From Petrimonas sp. IBARAKI (GTDB taxonomy: Bacteria > Bacteroidota > Bacteroidia > Bacteroidales > Dysgonomonadaceae), in NCBI GenBank assembly GCA_002356435.2, contig AP018040.2, forward strand, positions 372,001 to 436,000: a stretch of 64,000 bases of DNA, written 5' to 3'. Positions within the stretch are counted from its first letter, which is position 1. Every line of letters starts with the position of its first letter. Positions 16,239-23,867 of this stretch are shown piece after piece. Below the pieces are notes generated by a model. That model saw only the letters and a program-made list of their open reading frames with translations. It was not told where the DNA came from and made no database searches. The position numbers and the translations under genes are program-made.

Positions 16239-17228
16239 TTAAAATTTTTTGAACCCTACAATCTCCCGGACTGCGGCAATGGTTTTTGATGCGCTTTCGC
16301 GTGCCTTTTCTGCCCCTTCCCGGGTGACCTTTCGCAAATAGGCGTCGTCTTTTTCAATTTCCAGGATTCGTTCGCGAATGGGTGAAGTCACTTTAATAAT
16401 GTCTTCGGCCAGTTGTTTTTTCAGGTCGCCGTAACGAATGTCACATGCGTTCCATTTGTTTTCGTAATGTTCTACAACTTCGGGGGTCGAAACCACACGC
16501 ATAATGGTAAACAGGTTCTCTATGTAGTCTGGTTTCACGGAATTCGGCTGAGTGGGTCCGGAATCAGTGAGGGCACGTTTTACTTTCTTTTCGATCTCTT
16601 TGGGCGAATCTGCCAGGTAAATGGCGTTTCCTTCCGATTTTCCCATCTTCCCGCTTCCGTCCAGCCCGGGAATTTTCACCAGTTCCTCTCCAAAGTTGTA
16701 TGCGACAGGCTCTTTAAAAAATTCCACACCGTAGAAATTGTTGAACCGGCGGGCAAATTTACGGGTCATCTCCAGATGCTGTTCCTGATCTTTTCCCACG
16801 GGCACCTTGTCGGCGTTGTGAATAAGGATATCGGCAGCCATCAGCGTGGGGTAGGTAAGTAATCCCGCATTTACGTTCTCGGGTTGTTTTCTCGCTTTCT
16901 CCTTGAATGATGTGGTTTTGGCAAGTTCACCCATGTATGCGTGCATGTTCAGATAGAGATACAACTCGATCGTTTCCGGCACGTCACTTTGTATATAGAT
17001 GACCGATTTACCGGGATCAATGCCCGCGGCCAGGTAATCCACCAATACATTTTTAACGTTCCCGTGTAAATCTTTCGGGTCGGGGTGTGTGGTGAGTGAG
17101 TGAATATCGGCAATAAAAAAGAAACACCGGTTCTCGTCCTGCATCCGGATGAAGTTGCGCAACGCACCGAAGTAATTTCCTAAATGCAAGTTTCCCGTCG
17201 ACCGGATTCCACTGAGTACTGTATCCAT
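16239..17228 (-). CDS. trpS: Tryptophanyl-tRNA synthetase
   Basis: 329 residues, normal for bacterial TrpRS. It charges tRNA-Trp. The class I signatures are present: the HIGH-type NLHLGNYFG near residue 15 and the KMSKS-type GSGKMGKSEGN near 195. Also visible are the SGIRSTG opening, ADIHSLT and GLLTYPTLMAADIL, which belong to the tryptophan pocket region. It is a single-gene unit with a promoter box on the minus strand upstream and a strong terminator downstream. Confidence 0.97.
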   Translation of the reverse strand: MDTVLSGIRSTGNLHLGNYFGALRNFIRMQDENRCFFFIADIHSLTTHPDPKDLHGNVKNVLVDYLAAGIDPGKSVIYIQSDVPETIELYLYLNMHAYMGELAKTTSFKEKARKQPENVNAGLLTYPTLMAADILIHNADKVPVGKDQEQHLEMTRKFARRFNNFYGVEFFKEPVAYNFGEELVKIPGLDGSGKMGKSEGNAIYLADSPKEIEKKVKRALTDSGPTQPNSVKPDYIENLFTIMRVVSTPEVVEHYENKWNACDIRYGDLKKQLAEDIIKVTSPIRERILEIEKDDAYLRKVTREGAEKARESASKTIAAVREIVGFKKF

Positions 17229-17254
17229 ATTGAAATTGACTGTTATTTGAAGTG

Positions 17255-17262
17255 CAAAGATA
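17255..17262 (-). promoter_or_regulatory. -7 promoter box TATCTTTG ahead of trpS
   Basis: Perfect TAnnTTTG on the minus strand, 26 bp before the trpS start; no convincing -33 box. Confidence 0.55.
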
Positions 17263-17339
17263 ATAAATATTTACGATTTAGGATTTCATGTGTTCTGTTG
17301 TTTGATGGAACAGAATCACGAAACTCATCCTTTTTTTCG

Positions 17340-17347
17340 TAAATTTG
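17340..17347 (+). promoter_or_regulatory. -7 promoter box TAAATTTG ahead of the GH20 gene
   Basis: Fits TAnnTTTG and lies 42 bp before the chosen start at 17390, which argues against any start upstream of it. No clear -33 box. Confidence 0.5.
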
Positions 17348-17389
17348 CAAATCACAAATCAATCAAACAACAAATTCAATAGTTTTACG

Positions 17390-19294
17390 ATGAAGAAATT
17401 TATTCTATTATTTACCTTATCCGTTTTTGGATTGCTGACTTTTGGCCAGCAGGTTGAACGGGGAATTTCCATTATTCCCGAACCTGTTTCCGTAGTTAAA
17501 AAAGGAGGGTATTATGTGCTACCCGACAATATCGTGATTTCCGCTCCTTCAGGAGACGGGATGAACTTTATAAACGAACACCTGGCGGAAAAACTTTCCA
17601 CGGCTCCGGGTAAAAAAGTGACCGTGCGCAATAACGTGGCCAGCGCGGACATCGTTTTAACGGTCAATGCGAAGACAGACGCTAAAATTGGCAACGAAGG
17701 GTATACTTTGTCGGTTACTTCGGGTAAAGTGAGGATTAACGCCAATAAGCCGGCCGGGTTGCTGTACGGTGTTCAAACGTTCTTGCAGCTTTTGCCGCCT
17801 CAAGTTGAAAGTGATAAACCCGAAAGGAATGTTTCCTGGCAGGTTCCTCAAGTGGAAATTACCGATTATCCCCGGGTAGGCTGGCGTGGGTTGATGCTGG
17901 ATGTTTCCCGTCATTTTTTTACCGTTGACGAGGTTAAACAATACCTGGATAATATGGTGAAATATAAATACAACCTGTTCCATTGGCACCTCACTGACGA
18001 CGAAGGGTGGCGGATCGAGATCAAAAGCCTGCCCAAACTTACTGAAGTTGGGGCCTGGCGTCAGGAACAGATCGGGTGGTTTGGCGGCTTTTCTCAACCC
18101 GATCCCGATGCCCCAAAAAATTACGGTGGCTTTTATACGCAAGAGCAGATAAGGGAAATTGTTCAATACGCCAAAGAACGCAATATTCAGGTGATGCCTG
18201 AAATCGATGTCCCCGGACACAGTTCGGCCATCCTTGCAGCTTATCCGGAGCTGTCTTGTTTCCCTGAAAGCGGAGCACATGCCGTGCGTACGGGCGCACC
18301 TTTCATGGACTGGAATACGGGTGGCCGGCCGGCAGCCATATACGAAAATACGCTTTGTCCATCCAACGAAAAGGTGTATGATTTTCTGGACAAACTGATG
18401 ACTGAAGTGGCTTCGCTTTTCCCCTTTGAATATATTCATACGGGTGGTGATGAAGCACCGTACACGTTTTGGGAAAAGAGCCCCGATGTGAAAAAGCTTA
18501 TGCAGCGAGAAGGGATTAAGGATATGGCCGGGGTGCAATCCTATTTTGGTAAACGGTTGGAGCGGATTATCTTATCAAAAGGCAAAAAAATGATGGGATG
18601 GGACGAAATTCTGGAAGGCGGTATTACGCCAACCACTGCGTTGATGAGCTGGCGCGGCGTTAATTACGGAATTGAAGCGTCCAAATCGGGGCATTATGTA
18701 GTGATGAGCCCAACCAATTACGTGTATATCGATTATATGCAGGGCGATATCAGCACGGAGCCCCGTGTTTATGCTTCGTTGCGGTTGAACCAAACCTATA
18801 AATTCGACCCGATTCCCGAAGGAGCTGATGCTAACTATATTTTAGGAGGCCAGGCCAATCTGTGGACAGAACAGGTTTACAACATCCGTCAGGCAGAATA
18901 CATGACCTGGCCGCGTGGATTTGCTGTTTCTGAATCGCTTTGGTCTCCTAAAGAGAAAAAAGACTGGGACCAGTTTGTGTTGAAAACAGAAAATCATTTC
19001 GTGCGTTTCGACTACGCAAAAACGAAATATTCACCAGCCATATACGATCCGATTGTGCGTGTTACGCGTGACAGTGAGCAGTATTTCGTGGAGCTAACTA
19101 CAGAAATAAGCGGATTGGATATTTACACCAGTTTCGACAGCTCAACACCGGACAACTTCTATCCCAGATATGCCAAACCGCAGCTTATCCCCAAAGATGC
19201 TGTTATGATGCGTATAATCACGTACCGCGGCGATACGCCTATTGGGCGGTTGTTAAGCATTCCGGTAGAAGATTTGAAGAAAAGAGTCCGGTGA
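17390..19294 (+). CDS. Secreted beta-N-acetylhexosaminidase, glycoside hydrolase family 20
   Basis: 634 residues from the ATG at 17390, which begins a signal peptide (cleavage around LLTFGQ). It removes terminal N-acetylglucosamine or N-acetylgalactosamine from glycans, probably in the periplasm or at the surface. The N-terminal GH20b domain (about 25-150) precedes the catalytic TIM barrel (about 155-500) with WRGLMLDVSRHF, HWHLTDDEGWR, MPEIDVPGHS and the catalytic pair Asp354-Glu355 in HTGGDEAPY. A small C-terminal domain of about 100 residues follows. No SusC/SusD genes are nearby, so host-glycan, chitin or peptidoglycan-sugar substrates are all possible. Confidence 0.95.
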   Translation: MKKFILLFTLSVFGLLTFGQQVERGISIIPEPVSVVKKGGYYVLPDNIVISAPSGDGMNFINEHLAEKLSTAPGKKVTVRNNVASADIVLTVNAKTDAKIGNEGYTLSVTSGKVRINANKPAGLLYGVQTFLQLLPPQVESDKPERNVSWQVPQVEITDYPRVGWRGLMLDVSRHFFTVDEVKQYLDNMVKYKYNLFHWHLTDDEGWRIEIKSLPKLTEVGAWRQEQIGWFGGFSQPDPDAPKNYGGFYTQEQIREIVQYAKERNIQVMPEIDVPGHSSAILAAYPELSCFPESGAHAVRTGAPFMDWNTGGRPAAIYENTLCPSNEKVYDFLDKLMTEVASLFPFEYIHTGGDEAPYTFWEKSPDVKKLMQREGIKDMAGVQSYFGKRLERIILSKGKKMMGWDEILEGGITPTTALMSWRGVNYGIEASKSGHYVVMSPTNYVYIDYMQGDISTEPRVYASLRLNQTYKFDPIPEGADANYILGGQANLWTEQVYNIRQAEYMTWPRGFAVSESLWSPKEKKDWDQFVLKTENHFVRFDYAKTKYSPAIYDPIVRVTRDSEQYFVELTTEISGLDIYTSFDSSTPDNFYPRYAKPQLIPKDAVMMRIITYRGDTPIGRLLSIPVEDLKKRVR

Positions 19295-19297
19295 AAG

Positions 19298-19329
19298 TTT
19301 GGATAATAAAAAGATTATCACTATTTTTG
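19298..19329 (+). promoter_or_regulatory. Promoter of the rplY-pth-hslR unit
   Basis: TTTG at 19298-19301 and TATTTTTG at 19322-19329, 20 bp apart. It leaves a leader of about 80 bases before rplY in which I see no further signal. Confidence 0.65.
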
Positions 19330-19418
19330 CGCCGCTTTTTGGAAGCTCCCTCGTGTGATGGGAAATAAAGAAGCAAAAAACAAACTTTATTTTGAGTAAC
19401 ACAAACAAAAATTAAAAA

Positions 19419-19997
19419 ATGAAAACGTACGAATTAAAAGGCGAAGTCAGAGAAGATTTCGGAAAAAAGGCAGCGAGAAGCTATCGTAGCGAAGGGCTTA
19501 TTCCCTGTGTTGTTTATGGCGGAAGTAACGAAAAAAACCTCAATTTTGTGGTGAAAAAAAGCGATGTCCGCAACCTCATCTACACGCCCGAAGTTTATTT
19601 GATCAACCTTGTTTTGGATGGAAAATCCGTAATGGCTATTTTGAAAGAGATACAGTTCCATCCCGTAAAAGACAATATTCTTCACATCGATTTCTTGCAC
19701 GTATTCCCCAATGTTCCGCTTGTAATTGAACTCCCGGTTCGCTTGGAAGGGTTGGCTGCCGGTGTTAAGTCGGGAGGTAAACTGTCGCTCGACTTGCGTA
19801 AACTGAAAGTGAAAGCATTGGCTGAAAAGCTGCCCCAGGAATTGGTTGTCAACGTAGAAGATCTCGAATTGGGAAAATCCATTCAGGTGGGCGAGTTGAA
19901 CTTTGAAGGACTGGAACTGCTGACACCGAAAAATGCCGTTGTTTGCCGCGTTCAGCTGACACGTGCCGCTAGAGGTGCCGCAGCTAAAGCACAGTAA
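19419..19997 (+). CDS. rplY: 50S ribosomal protein L25/general stress protein Ctc
   Basis: 192 residues: an N-terminal 5S-rRNA-binding L25 domain (about 1-95, with REDFGKKAARSYRSEGLIPCVVYG) and the C-terminal beta domain of the longer Ctc/TL5 type (about 100-180, VPLVIELPVRLEG). It ends in an Ala/Lys-rich tail. It binds 5S rRNA in the large subunit. It is first in a plus-strand run rplY-pth-hslR with gaps of 20 bp each; the rplY-pth pairing is common in bacteria. Confidence 0.96.
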   Translation: MKTYELKGEVREDFGKKAARSYRSEGLIPCVVYGGSNEKNLNFVVKKSDVRNLIYTPEVYLINLVLDGKSVMAILKEIQFHPVKDNILHIDFLHVFPNVPLVIELPVRLEGLAAGVKSGGKLSLDLRKLKVKALAEKLPQELVVNVEDLELGKSIQVGELNFEGLELLTPKNAVVCRVQLTRAARGAAAKAQ

Positions 19998-20017
19998 CGG
20001 TAAAGAGAAAACGTTAA

Positions 20018-20581
20018 ATGAAGTATTTAATTGTGGGATTGGGGAATATCGGGCCTGATTACGAGAACACCCGCCACAACATAGGATTTAGGGTATTGGA
20101 CGCTTTTGCAAAAGCGTCCAATATTGTTTTTCAGGACAAGCGATACGGCTTTGTCGCCGAGACCCGGTTGAAGAATAAATCGCTTCTGCTGCTAAAACCT
20201 TCCACGTTTATGAACCTAAGCGGGAATGCCGTCCGGTATTGGCTGCAAAAAGAGAAAATTGAAGACAGGAATCTCCTCGTAGTGGTAGATGACTTGGCTC
20301 TGCCGTTCGGTACACTGCGGTTGAAGTCGAAAGGCAGTGATGCCGGGCATAACGGGTTGAAACACATTGAGCAGGTCCTGGGTACTCAGCAATACGCCCG
20401 GTTGAGGTTTGGGATCGGAAATGATTTTCCCCGCGGAGCACAGGTGGATTATGTGTTGGACGAGTTTTCCGGTGAAGAGAAGCAGTTTCTTCCCGAACGA
20501 TTGGAGAAGGCTGCGGAAATTATACGCAGTTTTTGCCTGGCCGGCGTAAATATTACGATGAATCAGTATAATAATAAGTAA
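20018..20581 (+). CDS. pth: Peptidyl-tRNA hydrolase
   Basis: 187 residues, the usual size. It releases peptides from prematurely dropped peptidyl-tRNA. The conserved residues are visible: Asn in [19 protein letters not shown] with the catalytic His near residue 20, FMNLSGNAV near 66, [10 protein letters not shown] near 90 with the catalytic Asp, and [12 protein letters not shown] near 107. It is the middle gene of rplY-pth-hslR. Confidence 0.97.
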   Translation: MKYLIVGLGNIGPDYENTRHNIGFRVLDAFAKASNIVFQDKRYGFVAETRLKNKSLLLLKPSTFMNLSGNAVRYWLQKEKIEDRNLLVVVDDLALPFGTLRLKSKGSDAGHNGLKHIEQVLGTQQYARLRFGIGNDFPRGAQVDYVLDEFSGEEKQFLPERLEKAAEIIRSFCLAGVNITMNQYNNK

Positions 20582-20601
20582 GTGAGGTTGTATCAAAAAG
20601 G

Positions 20602-21006
20602 ATGAACGAAGTTCGGATCGATAAATGGATGTGGGCTGTGCGGATTTTTAAAACCCGAACGGTTGCGTTGGATGCATGCAAGAAAGGGCGTGTGTTGATC
20701 GATAACGTATCGGTGAAACCGTCGAGGATGATTCGTGTCGGGGATGTCGTTCAGGTACGTAAGCCGCCGGTTACTTTTTCGTTTAAAGTGCTGGGTTTAT
20801 CCGATAAACGGATGGGGGCAAAACTTGTCCCGCAATTTATGGAAAATGTTACCCCTCCTGAGCAATACGAAATACTGGAATTGAACAAGATAAGCGGATT
20901 CGTGGACAGGCAGCGCGGAACCGGGCGCCCCACCAAAAAAGAACGCCGCGATCTGGACCAGTTTACCGATAAATTCGATTTTGATGAGTTTGACTGGGAT
21001 GAATAA
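20602..21006 (+). CDS. hslR: S4-domain RNA-binding protein, Hsp15 type
   Basis: 134 residues. An S4 RNA-binding domain covers about residues 1-65 (RIDKWMWAVRIFKTRT, CKKGRVLIDN, VKPSRMIRVGDVV), followed by a basic linker with GRPTKKERRDLDQF and an acidic aromatic tail, as in Hsp15. In E. coli this protein binds stalled 50S subunits carrying nascent chains and frees them for reuse. Its place directly after pth, which acts on the same kind of product, supports a role in ribosome rescue. It ends three bases before the end of the convergent comB gene. Confidence 0.88.
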   Translation: MNEVRIDKWMWAVRIFKTRTVALDACKKGRVLIDNVSVKPSRMIRVGDVVQVRKPPVTFSFKVLGLSDKRMGAKLVPQFMENVTPPEQYEILELNKISGFVDRQRGTGRPTKKERRDLDQFTDKFDFDEFDWDE

Positions 21007-21009
21007 AAG

Positions 21010-21726
21010 CTATTGCAACACTGTAAGCTTTTTACTTTCCCTGTTGTAATACGGCACCACCGAGACCGTATTCCGCTGGAGGCAATAGGCCGCATCGCCC
21101 TCTGCGCCGTTGGCGATGAGGCGGTGGTAATGGTCGGCGTTTTTCAGATAATCCATCGGGGAGTTTCTGGCTTTTTCCCATAACTCCATTGCTATCCGCA
21201 CAGCGTCTGATCCAAAAACAATTTCCGCCCTTTCCGACAATTTTTTCACAAAGGCTCCGCCAAACAACGTGTCTTCCATACTTACGCAGTTGTTCCAGCC
21301 GGCACATAAGACCACAATTCTTTCACCCGACGACAAGCAGGTGTCGGCCAGGTTGTCTATGTTGGAAAACGCGCCGATAAAAAGCCGCCCGCAATCTTTT
21401 GCAGCCTCTATAGCCCTCGTGCCATTGGTTGTGGTGAAAACAATATCCCGTCCCGACACTTTATCCGGCGTATATTCAAACGGGGAGTTTCCAAAATCGG
21501 CAAACTCCACGCGACGGGTTTTTCTTTCAGCCCCTACCAGGAATCCCTCTGATTTGTACCTCTTTGCCCGTTCGATGTCGGCAACGGGAATTATAGAGGC
21601 AGCTCCGTTATTGAAAGCAGCACACATCGTGGTGGTGGCCCGGAATATATCGACTACCACAACCACATCGTTCTCCTTCTGATAATAGGGGTAAAGGGCG
21701 GGAGAGAGGCAAATATCAACAATCAT
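21010..21726 (-). CDS. comB: 2-phosphosulfolactate phosphatase family protein (ComB)
   Basis: 238 residues from the ATG at 21726; the frame is open further upstream but only as the antisense of maf. The family hydrolyses 2-phosphosulfolactate in coenzyme M synthesis in archaea and also occurs in many bacteria. Visible motifs are VVVVDIFRATTTM near residue 22, SIIPVADIERA, GNSPFEY, VFTTTNGTRAIE near 105 and VVLCAGWNN near 145. No comA, comC or other coenzyme M gene is nearby, so the real substrate here is uncertain. The gene has its own promoter box, divergent from maf. Confidence 0.88.
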   Translation of the reverse strand: MIVDICLSPALYPYYQKENDVVVVVDIFRATTTMCAAFNNGAASIIPVADIERAKRYKSEGFLVGAERKTRRVEFADFGNSPFEYTPDKVSGRDIVFTTTNGTRAIEAAKDCGRLFIGAFSNIDNLADTCLSSGERIVVLCAGWNNCVSMEDTLFGGAFVKKLSERAEIVFGSDAVRIAMELWEKARNSPMDYLKNADHYHRLIANGAEGDAAYCLQRNTVSVVPYYNRESKKLTVLQ

Positions 21727-21743
21727 AGACAATGAGTTTCGTG

Positions 21744-21751
21744 CAAATTTA
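21744..21751 (-). promoter_or_regulatory. -7 promoter box TAAATTTG ahead of comB
   Basis: Fits TAnnTTTG on the minus strand, 18 bp before the comB start and 21 bp from the facing maf box. Confidence 0.45.
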
Positions 21752-21772
21752 CAAAAAACAAACTTTGTTTTG

Positions 21773-21780
21773 TAACTTTG
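21773..21780 (+). promoter_or_regulatory. -7 promoter box TAACTTTG ahead of maf
   Basis: Fits TAnnTTTG, 15 bp before the maf ATG, so the leader would be very short. No clear -33 box. Confidence 0.5.
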
Positions 21781-21795
21781 TTGAAAATTTAGGGA

Positions 21796-22392
21796 ATGGC
21801 CATTGCAAATTATCACCTTATCCTCGCCTCCAACTCTCCCCGGCGAAAAGAACTGCTTACCGGTATCGACATTGAGTACGAAATAAGAACGTTGCCCGAT
21901 ATCGAAGAAACATACACCAACGATACTCCCCCGGAGAAGGTGGCGGAATACCTTGCCCTTAAAAAAACAACCGCTTACCTGCCGCAGCTTAAAGACAATG
22001 AACTCCTGATTACGGCCGATACCATTGTCCTGCTGAACAATAAAGTCTACGGGAAACCGATGGATAATGCCGAAGCAAAGCGGATGCTCCGAGAACTTTC
22101 GGGCCAGACACACCGGGTCATCACGGGGGTTTGTCTTACATCCACGAAAAAACAAGTGGCTTTTTCCGACACTACCCGGGTTACTTTTACCGAATTATCA
22201 GAAGAGGAGATTGAATACTACGTGGAAAGATACAGCCCGTTGGACAAAGCCGGCGCTTACGGAGTGCAGGAATGGATCGGCTACGTGGCGGTAAAACATA
22301 TTGAAGGCTCTTATTTTAACGTTATGGGGTTGCCGATTCACCGTGTGTATGAAGAATTGAAATCGAGTTTCGGGTTTCGGGTTGCCGGTTAA
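21796..22392 (+). CDS. maf: Maf-family nucleotide pyrophosphatase
   Basis: 198 residues, full length. Maf proteins hydrolyse non-canonical or pyrimidine nucleoside triphosphates (dTTP, UTP, m5UTP and similar) and limit their incorporation. The opening LILASNSPRRKELL holds the conserved SxRR phosphate-binding motif near residue 12, followed by ITADTIVLLNNKVYGKP near 75, SGQTHRVITGVCL and the C-terminal DKAGAYGVQEW near 150. It stands alone between comB and the aspartokinase. Confidence 0.95.
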   Translation: MAIANYHLILASNSPRRKELLTGIDIEYEIRTLPDIEETYTNDTPPEKVAEYLALKKTTAYLPQLKDNELLITADTIVLLNNKVYGKPMDNAEAKRMLRELSGQTHRVITGVCLTSTKKQVAFSDTTRVTFTELSEEEIEYYVERYSPLDKAGAYGVQEWIGYVAVKHIEGSYFNVMGLPIHRVYEELKSSFGFRVAG

Positions 22393-22413
22393 GAAAAAAA
22401 TATTCTATCTTTG
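22382..22413 (+). promoter_or_regulatory. Promoter of the aspartokinase gene
   Basis: TTG at 22382-22384 inside the end of maf and TATCTTTG at 22406-22413, 21 bp apart. It supports the ATG at 22476 as the start. Confidence 0.6.
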
Positions 22414-22475
22414 CATTTTCCAACAAATCATAAAACTTGTCTGTCCCTGACGGATTTAAAATCGCAAACAAAACG

Positions 22476-23858
22476 ATGCTTACAGTAGAAAAAATCGGCG
22501 GAACATCCATGTCTCAGTTTCAGGATGTGCTTCAAAACATCATAAAAGGCCATCGCAAAGGTGATGAGTATTACAACCGTATATTTGTAGTTTCGGCATA
22601 CAACAACGTGACCAATTGGTTGCTGGAACATAAAAAGACGGGTGAGCCCGGGATTTACAACAAGTTTTTGAACGGGGAAGATTACAGCAGTGCACTGGAC
22701 TCGTTCTGTCAACGGCTCTTACTGATCAACGATGGATTTGCCGACATTGGCCTGGACTTGAAAGAAGCGCGTGATTTTATCCGGTTTCGAGTGGACCAGG
22801 CAAAAACCCTGCTCTACAGCTTGGGAAAAGTACTTGCGTCGGGATACGTAAACATGACTGACATCCACCTGGCGGCCAGGGAAATCCTGGCTTCCCTTGG
22901 AGAAGCCCATTCGGGATGGAATTCGGTCAACATATTGAACAATAACGGTATAAATGCCCGGTTTATCGACCTTTGCGGTTTCAACGACAATGAGCCGCTG
23001 ACCATTGACCAGCGTATCCATCGCGAATTTGCAGGAGTCGATTTTAGCAATATCGTCTGTGTGGCAACAGGATATACGAAAGGAACAGAAGGTATTATGC
23101 GCGCATTTGACCGCGGATATTCAGAAGTAACCTTCAGTAAGATCGCCGTTGAAGTGAAAGCAGATGAAGCGGTTATACACAAAGAATACCACCTTTCCAG
23201 CGCCGATCCTAAAATTGTTGGGGTAGAAAACAGTGTTCCTGTTGGACAAACCAATTATATTATTGCCGACCAGCTGGCAGACATCGGCATGGAGGCTATT
23301 CACCCGAAAGCTGCGAAGCCCCTGGAGTTGGCTGGAATCAACATACGCATTAAAAACACTTTCGAACCGGAACATCCGGGAACATTGATTTCACGGGATT
23401 ATATTTCGCCCGAGGCGCGTGTTGAAATCGTTTCGGGGTCACGCAAAGTGATCGCTTTGGAGATCCACGATCCGATGATGGTAGGCGAAGTGGGTTACGA
23501 TGCGCGAATCATGCAGTATTTCCAAAAATACAATGTGAGCTACATCCTGAAATCTACCAACGCCAATTCTATCACTATGGTGGTCTGGGATGAAGAGAGG
23601 GCTCACGAACTTATCCGGGTACTCAAGGAGGTATTTTACCAGGTAACGGTGTTGCCGGCTGCCATTGTCTGTGCCATGGGAACGAACATTGCTATGCCTG
23701 GATTCCTTTATCGGGCGGCAAAGGCGTTGCACGAAAAGGGTATAAACGTTGAGAGTTTTGCCCAATCACTGATGCAGGTGAATATGCAGTTTGTCATTTC
23801 CCGCGAGCAATATGAAGAGGGAGTGATCGCCCTGAACGAAGCGTTGTGTAAAAGATAG
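22476..23858 (+). CDS. Aspartate kinase
   Basis: 460 residues from the ATG at 22476. It phosphorylates aspartate, the first step towards lysine, threonine, methionine and diaminopimelate. The N-terminal kinase signature is VEKIGGTSM rather than the usual KFGGTS, as in the specialised aspartokinases of ectoine clusters. Further motifs are TGYTKGTEGI and SADPKIV near residue 250. The C-terminal third holds ACT-type regulatory sequence (about 320-460, with KVIALEIHDPMMVGEVGYD). No other lysine, threonine or ectoine gene is next to it, and the following gene starts ten bases later but belongs to another process. Confidence 0.92.
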   Translation: MLTVEKIGGTSMSQFQDVLQNIIKGHRKGDEYYNRIFVVSAYNNVTNWLLEHKKTGEPGIYNKFLNGEDYSSALDSFCQRLLLINDGFADIGLDLKEARDFIRFRVDQAKTLLYSLGKVLASGYVNMTDIHLAAREILASLGEAHSGWNSVNILNNNGINARFIDLCGFNDNEPLTIDQRIHREFAGVDFSNIVCVATGYTKGTEGIMRAFDRGYSEVTFSKIAVEVKADEAVIHKEYHLSSADPKIVGVENSVPVGQTNYIIADQLADIGMEAIHPKAAKPLELAGINIRIKNTFEPEHPGTLISRDYISPEARVEIVSGSRKVIALEIHDPMMVGEVGYDARIMQYFQKYNVSYILKSTNANSITMVVWDEERAHELIRVLKEVFYQVTVLPAAIVCAMGTNIAMPGFLYRAAKALHEKGINVESFAQSLMQVNMQFVISREQYEEGVIALNEALCKR

Positions 23859-23867
23859 TTTGCCGTA

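Noticed and set aside
21727-22155. Extended N terminus of the comB reading frame
   Set aside because: It is only the antisense of maf; the ATG at 21726 gives the family start, with a promoter box just upstream.
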